Positions 59,923 to 64,000 of a DNA stretch of 64,000 bases are shown here, piece by piece. The DNA is from F23-D06 sp002392325 (GTDB lineage: Bacteria; Bacteroidota; Bacteroidia; Bacteroidales; WCHB1-69): assembly GCA_946624065.1 (NCBI GenBank), contig CAMORT010000001.1, forward strand, positions 1 through 64,000. Reading direction: 5' to 3'. Every line of letters starts with the position of its first letter. The first letter of the stretch is position 1. Under the pieces are notes generated by a model. The model saw only the letters and a list, made by a program, of their open reading frames with translations, ran no database searches and was not told where the DNA came from. The position numbers and the translations under genes were made by a program.

Positions 59923-61542
59923 TTAGTGGATTTTGCTTGCGCTGATGACGATTTTGCGGTCCTTGGCAGCCTGTAGTCCGTAAACCGTCTCCCGTGTCTC
60001 TCCGGAGGCAAAGGTGTGCTGCACAGCACCTTGCGGGTCGGTGTGGATGACTAACCCTGGCTTGTCGCCGTCCAGATAGGGCGCCAGCGCAAAGTTGTCG
60101 GCCTTGTACAGGTAGTTGAGCAAACTCACAATGCGCCGTGCGGACAAGTGCTTGTTGTAGTCGCTGTTGTGCAAAGGCGAAGCAAACCCGCTGACGGTCA
60201 GTTCCACCGTCTCCCCGTTGCGCAAGGCCTCCCGAATGTAATTCTTCAGCAATATCATCCGGTCGTGCCCCGTGGCCACCGAGTCGCGCATGAACGCGTA
60301 CATGCCCTGCTGCACGGCGGTCAGACTGTCGCCCGAAAGCCCTTGCCCCGACTCGCTTACATAGAGGTCGTGGTCGGCCAAGTAACGCCGGTACAACTGG
60401 TCATAGTCGGCGGTGGTGGTGTCAGAAAACGATCTTGGGTCTGGTTCGTCATTCTGGAAATAGAGCGAGATGGGCAGCACCGAGGCGATTTTCTCGTGAA
60501 TGGTGGGAGTGTCCACGGGTTGCGGCACACTGTCGTTTTTCGGGATCCAGCGAAAGTGGAAAATGTCGTTGCAACAGGTGTCCTCCGGCGCGGCGCCGTC
60601 GTGCGGACGGTTAGAGGTGAAAAAACCGCTCTTCTCATCCTGGTTTGGAGCGAAATAGAAGTCGTTGTAAGCGGAGTTGAACGGCACGCCCATGTTGGAA
60701 ACCTCACCCCATTGGCTCAATGCCCCGTTGCTGTAAAAGATGTCGTAGTCGCCAATGCCCAAATGCTCGTCGGAGCTGAAATAGAGTGTGGAGGTTTCCG
60801 CATCGTAAAAAGGTGTTACCTCATTGCCCTCTGTGTTGATGGTGCTGCCCAGATTGACTGGAGGATTGTATTTTCCATCCTTGCTGATAGAATACCAAAT
60901 GTCCAGTCCACCATAACCTTTGGGGCGGTTGGAAACGAAATAGAGCACGCTATGGTTGTCGTAGATCAGCAGAAACGGTTGAAGCGAAGAGTATCCCTCC
61001 ATGTTGATGACGGAGGGGAGTTTCTCTGGTTTGCTCCAGCCCTTCTTTTCCCGTCGGCTCTCCCAAAGGGCGCATTGCAAATCGCCGTCGCCAGCGCGGT
61101 TGCATCTGGAAAAAACAAGCAGGTCGCGTTGCGGGTTGAAGCAGAAGTTGCTGTTGAAGAATTTTCTGGAGTTGATGACGGCGGGCAGGGATGTGGGGCG
61201 GGCATAGGAACCATCGGGACGCAAATGGCTTTCATAAATATTGCAGTACCAGCTGGTTTCAAAAAAACGGTCATAATCTTCCTTGACATCCGCCCGCATG
61301 GAGGTGAAGAAGAAAGCGGAATCCGGATACAGGCGTCCGGCATATTCCGAGAAGTGTGAGTTGATATTGGTGGGCAACGCCTCCACTGCCACCGGCAGCG
61401 TGTCCTTGCGGATGAAATTACGCTGTTGCTCACGCTGACCCTCAGTCAATCGCACATTTTGCGCCATCCCCGCCGTGGTCAGAAGAACCAGCAGAGCGAT
61501 GAACATACAACAATGAGCGATATGCGATTTCATATTTGACAT
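59923..61542 (-). CDS. Exported PD40 beta-propeller protein with C-terminal OmpA-like domain
   Basis: A 539-residue envelope protein. Signal peptide about 1-27 (ending GMAQ). Between about 60 and 330 are WD40-like PD40 blades (LVFSRCNRAGDGDLQCALWES, LYFVSNRPKGYGGLDIWYS, LYFSSDEHLGIGDYDIFYS, GFFTSNRPHDGAAPEDTC). The C-terminal region about 425-510 resembles OmpA (VELTVSGFASPLHNSDYNKHLSARRIVSLLNYL). PD40 plus OmpA proteins, such as PorE in Porphyromonas, tether the T9SS to peptidoglycan; this one lacks the TPR part, so it may be a relative. It is followed on the same strand upstream by a porP/sprF-like gene, the pairing seen in T9SS accessory loci. Confidence 0.82.
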   Translation of the reverse strand: MSNMKSHIAHCCMFIALLVLLTTAGMAQNVRLTEGQREQQRNFIRKDTLPVAVEALPTNINSHFSEYAGRLYPDSAFFFTSMRADVKEDYDRFFETSWYCNIYESHLRPDGSYARPTSLPAVINSRKFFNSNFCFNPQRDLLVFSRCNRAGDGDLQCALWESRREKKGWSKPEKLPSVINMEGYSSLQPFLLIYDNHSVLYFVSNRPKGYGGLDIWYSISKDGKYNPPVNLGSTINTEGNEVTPFYDAETSTLYFSSDEHLGIGDYDIFYSNGALSQWGEVSNMGVPFNSAYNDFYFAPNQDEKSGFFTSNRPHDGAAPEDTCCNDIFHFRWIPKNDSVPQPVDTPTIHEKIASVLPISLYFQNDEPDPRSFSDTTTADYDQLYRRYLADHDLYVSESGQGLSGDSLTAVQQGMYAFMRDSVATGHDRMILLKNYIREALRNGETVELTVSGFASPLHNSDYNKHLSARRIVSLLNYLYKADNFALAPYLDGDKPGLVIHTDPQGAVQHTFASGETRETVYGLQAAKDRKIVISASKIH

Positions 61543-61553
61543 TATCTATTTGC

Positions 61554-61674
61554 CGCTGGCTGTTGGCCTTTGGCCATTAAATATTTATTTCTTAGTTTTT
61601 TAGTTTCTTAATTTCTTAACTTTTCAATCCACTTCACCTCATTCACCCCTTTTACCTCTTTCACCTCTACATCA
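61554..61674. repeat. Composite tract: 7-bp, then 8-bp, then 9-bp tandem units
   Basis: In one intergenic region: four 7-bp units (CGCTGGC, TGTTGGC, CTTTGGC, CATTAAA; 61554-61581), five 8-bp units (TTTCTTAG, TTTTTTAG, TTTCTTAA, TTTCTTAA, CTTTTCAA; 61588-61627) and four to five 9-bp units with ACC every 9 bp (61632-61674; reverse complement close to AGGTGAAAG). The last 9-bp unit touches the stop of the porP/sprF-like gene (61667-61669). Confidence 0.85.
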
Positions 61675-62731
61675 CATCATACGGGCATGGCTCTTTGCCG
61701 GTGCGAGTGACGGATTTCCTTCGGAAGATGTACGAGAGTGATATTTCGAGTGCGCCCCGGCCGTGAGTCGCCACGCGGAAAGAGGATATGTTGACATCAT
61801 AACTGACACCCAGTCGCAAGTTTTGCCAGTCGAAGAAGACATCGGCGATGATGGCGTCATTCCAGCGGTAGAATATGCCGCCACCTAAGGAAAACAGGGT
61901 GGTGTAGTTGTTTTTGCGTTGGAAATATTCAATGTTGGTGCCTAAGACATATTCGTGGAAGGTTCTTTGCCACGAAGCCATGGCCATAGGTTCCAGGGCG
62001 AGGTTGGAGGTGAGTCCGATGCGCGATAGAAAGTGTGCGGTGAAGCGTGCAGGCAGTTTTTGGTTGGTGGTGCCGAAAGTCTCCTTGGGTTGGTTGAGGT
62101 GTGCGGCGGAGAATCCCAGTTGGTAGGTGGACATGCGGTTCGGGCTGATGCTCCAGAAGGCACCGGCACCCATGTCGAAATAGTACTGTTTGGTGGTGAG
62201 AAACTCTTCGCCGGAGCCCAAGTAGGGGTTGTAGAAGTTGTGTTGGAACTGCTCATCCCAGCTGGCGGCGTTCAAATCGAAGAAGTTGTTGAACATGCCC
62301 GCGTATGCTCCGATGCTGATTTTGTTTCGGTTCTGCCGTCCCACATATTTGATGAAGGATACGGACACCAAGGCCTGCGTGGAGGTGTAGCCCACATCGC
62401 CGGCTTTGAGGGTGTTGACGGTTCCGCCGATGCCGAGGAGTTCCTGTCGCCGGTGGTTTTTGTAGATGGCCCCGTCGGCGCCGATGCCAAAAGTGAGATA
62501 GGGTTTGGTGACCGAAAGCCATTGGGTGCGCTGGTTCGCATTGACGCGGAAAATACCGTCATACGCTCCCGTCAACGCCGGGTTCATAGAGATCGGAGCT
62601 GTGTAGAATTGGGAGTAATGATGATTTTGCGCCCGCGCGGTGAAAACAGACACGCACAGAACCAGCAGCAGTGCGAAAGCGCACGCGCTGCGTCTGGATT
62701 CTGGAGTTTGTTGGTGTAACGGACGATACAT
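61667..62731 (-). CDS. PorP/SprF family type IX secretion outer-membrane protein (second copy)
   Basis: A 354-residue beta-barrel. Signal region about 1-35 ending FTARAQ, then the hallmark NHHYSQFYTAPISMNPALTGAYDG and NQRTQWLSV. Aromatic barrel strands continue to YIFRRK. Related in fold but clearly different from the gene at 16068. PorP/SprF copies paired with PD40-OmpA genes usually help secrete or anchor T9SS type B cargo; no large cargo gene is in the window. ATG 62731 begins 5 bp after the rarA stop; the longer open frame overlapping rarA is rejected. Confidence 0.9.
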   Translation of the reverse strand: MYRPLHQQTPESRRSACAFALLLVLCVSVFTARAQNHHYSQFYTAPISMNPALTGAYDGIFRVNANQRTQWLSVTKPYLTFGIGADGAIYKNHRRQELLGIGGTVNTLKAGDVGYTSTQALVSVSFIKYVGRQNRNKISIGAYAGMFNNFFDLNAASWDEQFQHNFYNPYLGSGEEFLTTKQYYFDMGAGAFWSISPNRMSTYQLGFSAAHLNQPKETFGTTNQKLPARFTAHFLSRIGLTSNLALEPMAMASWQRTFHEYVLGTNIEYFQRKNNYTTLFSLGGGIFYRWNDAIIADVFFDWQNLRLGVSYDVNISSFRVATHGRGALEISLSYIFRRKSVTRTGKEPCPYDVM

Positions 62732-62735
62732 GGGC

Positions 62736-64000
62736 TCAATACTTATACTTCTCTTTCCAGCAGTTCCGCAGATATTTCCGTAACTCGTTTTCCCGCGGGT
62801 TGTTCTGGGGCTCATAGATCTTCACGCCCTGCAATCCTTCTGGCATAAACTCTTGATTTACAAAGTTGTTCTCGAAGTCGTGAGCATATTGGTACCCTTT
62901 GTGATATCCCAATTCTTTCATTAGTTTGGTGGGTGCGTTGCGGATGTGCAGGGGCACGGGCAGGTCGCCGGTCTGCTTCACAGCGGCGTAAGCGTTGTCG
63001 ATGGCGATAATGGCGGCATTGCTCTTGGGTGAACAAGCCAGATAGATGGCGGTTTGCGCCAGCGGAATCCTGCCCTCCGGCATGCCGATGACATTCACGG
63101 CCTGGAAACAGTTGTTGGCCAGCAGCAAAGCATTCGGGTTGGCGTTTCCGATGTCTTCCGAGGCCAGAATCACCATGCGGCGGGCTATGAAGAGCGGGTC
63201 CTCGCCCGCCACCAGCATCCGCGCCATCCAATATACCGCCGCATTGGGGTCGCTGCCCCGCATCGACTTGATGAACGCCGAAATGATGTCGTAGTGCTGC
63301 TCGCCCTTCTTGTCGTACATGGCCAGATTCTGCTGGATTACATGCACCACCTGCTCGTGGGTGATGGTGACCACGCCGTCCACCGGCCGCGTCATCCATG
63401 TAACCAATTCAATGGCGTTGATGAGTTTGCGTGCGTCACCGCCCGAAATGCGCAGCAGCGCTTCCGTGTCTTCCAATTTTATTTTGCAGTGCAGGTGCTC
63501 TTCCAAATAGGTGACGGCTGTGTGCAAAATGGTTTCCAAATTCTCACGACTCAACGGTTTCAGCACATACACCTGACAACGGGAGAGTAGGGGGGAGATG
63601 ACCTCAAACGAGGGATTCTCCGTGGTAGCGCCGATGAGCGTGACAATGCCCTGCTCCACGGCTCCCAACAGTGAGTCCTGCTGTGATTTGGAAAAACGGT
63701 GGATTTCATCGATGAAAAGCAGACTGCGGTGCGTCGATTTCTTCGCCTTTTCAATCACCTCGCGGATGTCCTTCACGCCGCTGCTGATGGCGCTCAGCAT
63801 GTGGAAGTCCGACTGGGTGAGGTCGGCGATGAGGAGTGCCAGCGTAGTTTTGCCCACGCCCGGCGGCCCCCAGAAAATCATTGACTGTATGTTGTTGTTT
63901 TCTATAGCGTTGCGTAATACGGCACCCTTGCCCATCAGGTGCTCCTGACCGACGTATGTATCCAGTGAATGGGGGCGTAATATTTCCGCAAGAGGTTTTT
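62736..64000 (-). CDS. rarA: Replication-associated recombination protein A (RarA/MgsA), 5' end cut by window edge
   Basis: An AAA+ clamp-loader-like ATPase that acts at stalled forks. The 399 residues from the internal Met at 63935 are visible, and the frame continues to the window edge as LAEILRPHSLDTYVGQEHLM, the normal RarA N-terminus, so the true start lies outside. Walker A GPPGVGKTT, Walker B LLFIDEIHRFSKSQQD, sensor 1 GATTENPSFEV and the arginine finger region SPLLSRCQV are present, followed by the MgsA C-terminal domain (YDIISAFIKSMRGSDPNAAVYWMARML) and YLRNCWKEKYKY at the end. The porP/sprF-like gene starts 5 bp after its stop. Confidence 0.95.
   Translation of the reverse strand, partial: KPLAEILRPHSLDTYVGQEHLMGKGAVLRNAIENNNIQSMIFWGPPGVGKTTLALLIADLTQSDFHMLSAISSGVKDIREVIEKAKKSTHRSLLFIDEIHRFSKSQQDSLLGAVEQGIVTLIGATTENPSFEVISPLLSRCQVYVLKPLSRENLETILHTAVTYLEEHLHCKIKLEDTEALLRISGGDARKLINAIELVTWMTRPVDGVVTITHEQVVHVIQQNLAMYDKKGEQHYDIISAFIKSMRGSDPNAAVYWMARMLVAGEDPLFIARRMVILASEDIGNANPNALLLANNCFQAVNVIGMPEGRIPLAQTAIYLACSPKSNAAIIAIDNAYAAVKQTGDLPVPLHIRNAPTKLMKELGYHKGYQYAHDFENNFVNQEFMPEGLQGVKIYEPQNNPRENELRKYLRNCWKEKYKY

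Noticed and set aside
62732..62815. Longer start of the second porP/sprF-like gene inside rarA
   Set aside because: The extra residues lack a signal sequence and overlap rarA coding sequence; ATG 62731 directly after the rarA stop is better.

Overview
This 64 kb window is chromosomal DNA from a member of the Bacteroidota, most likely of order Bacteroidales. Three things point there. The gene set is typical: type IX secretion and gliding genes (gldJ, porU, porV, two porP/sprF-like genes, gldF, gldG), a long-tailed Rho, a one-piece large PurL, and TonB-dependent uptake. Many genes are preceded by the Bacteroidota -7 promoter box TAnnTTTG, usually TATTTTTG or TATCTTTG. Shine-Dalgarno sequences are scarce. 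No rRNA, tRNA, CRISPR array, transposase or integrase was found.

Layout. 1-5570 (+): the end of an unidentified gene, a GT4 glycosyltransferase, rho, a serine hydrolase and a PHP-type histidinol phosphatase. 5567-10967 (-): a bifunctional-nuclease-domain protein, purL and a YitT membrane protein. 11073-14460 (+): a zinc metallopeptidase, then the run envC-like, engB, META lipoprotein. 14537-30428 is the type IX secretion/gliding block: gldJ and a porP/sprF gene on the minus strand diverge from porU, porV, an ispF-M3 peptidase fusion, gldF, gldG and an M16 peptidase. 30501-32841 (+): ahcY and a phosphodiester glycosidase-like protein. 32924-35155 (-): a tight three-gene unit (GT2, steroid-reductase-like membrane protein, Rieske-like lipoprotein). 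35336-38058 (+): rpsO and pnp. 38129-42308 (-): rpmH, a SurA-like PPIase, MoxR and a histidine kinase. 42481-51647: a CAP/OmpA-like exported protein, an RluD-type synthase, phosphomannomutase, a hypothetical protein, msrA and a second M16 peptidase. 51692-54273: a TPP riboswitch and the TonB receptor it should control. 54292-57361 is an accessory islet: dinD-like, hicBA, a structured RNA and two AT-rich orphan genes. 57362-64000: LMW phosphatase, esterase, acyl-ACP thioesterase, a PD40/OmpA envelope protein, a second porP/sprF-like gene and truncated rarA.

Most of the genes are housekeeping or envelope genes. The unusual material is between genes. (1) Intergenic tracts of degenerate tandem units with exact 7-, 8- or 9-bp register recur at about seven places. 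They abut stop codons and in two places run into coding ends. (2) In the islet, a small RNA hairpin with a conserved internal loop and varying stems follows a TATCTTTG box twice. One copy is the leader of the dinD-like gene; the other opens an RNA of about 225 nt whose main body is a 115-nt rod with 6S-like shape and a terminator. (3) A 61-bp piece of the dinD leader and first codons is duplicated just before hicB. (4) IspF is fused in frame to an M3 metallopeptidase. All readings come from inspection only; no alignment, folding or database search was run.
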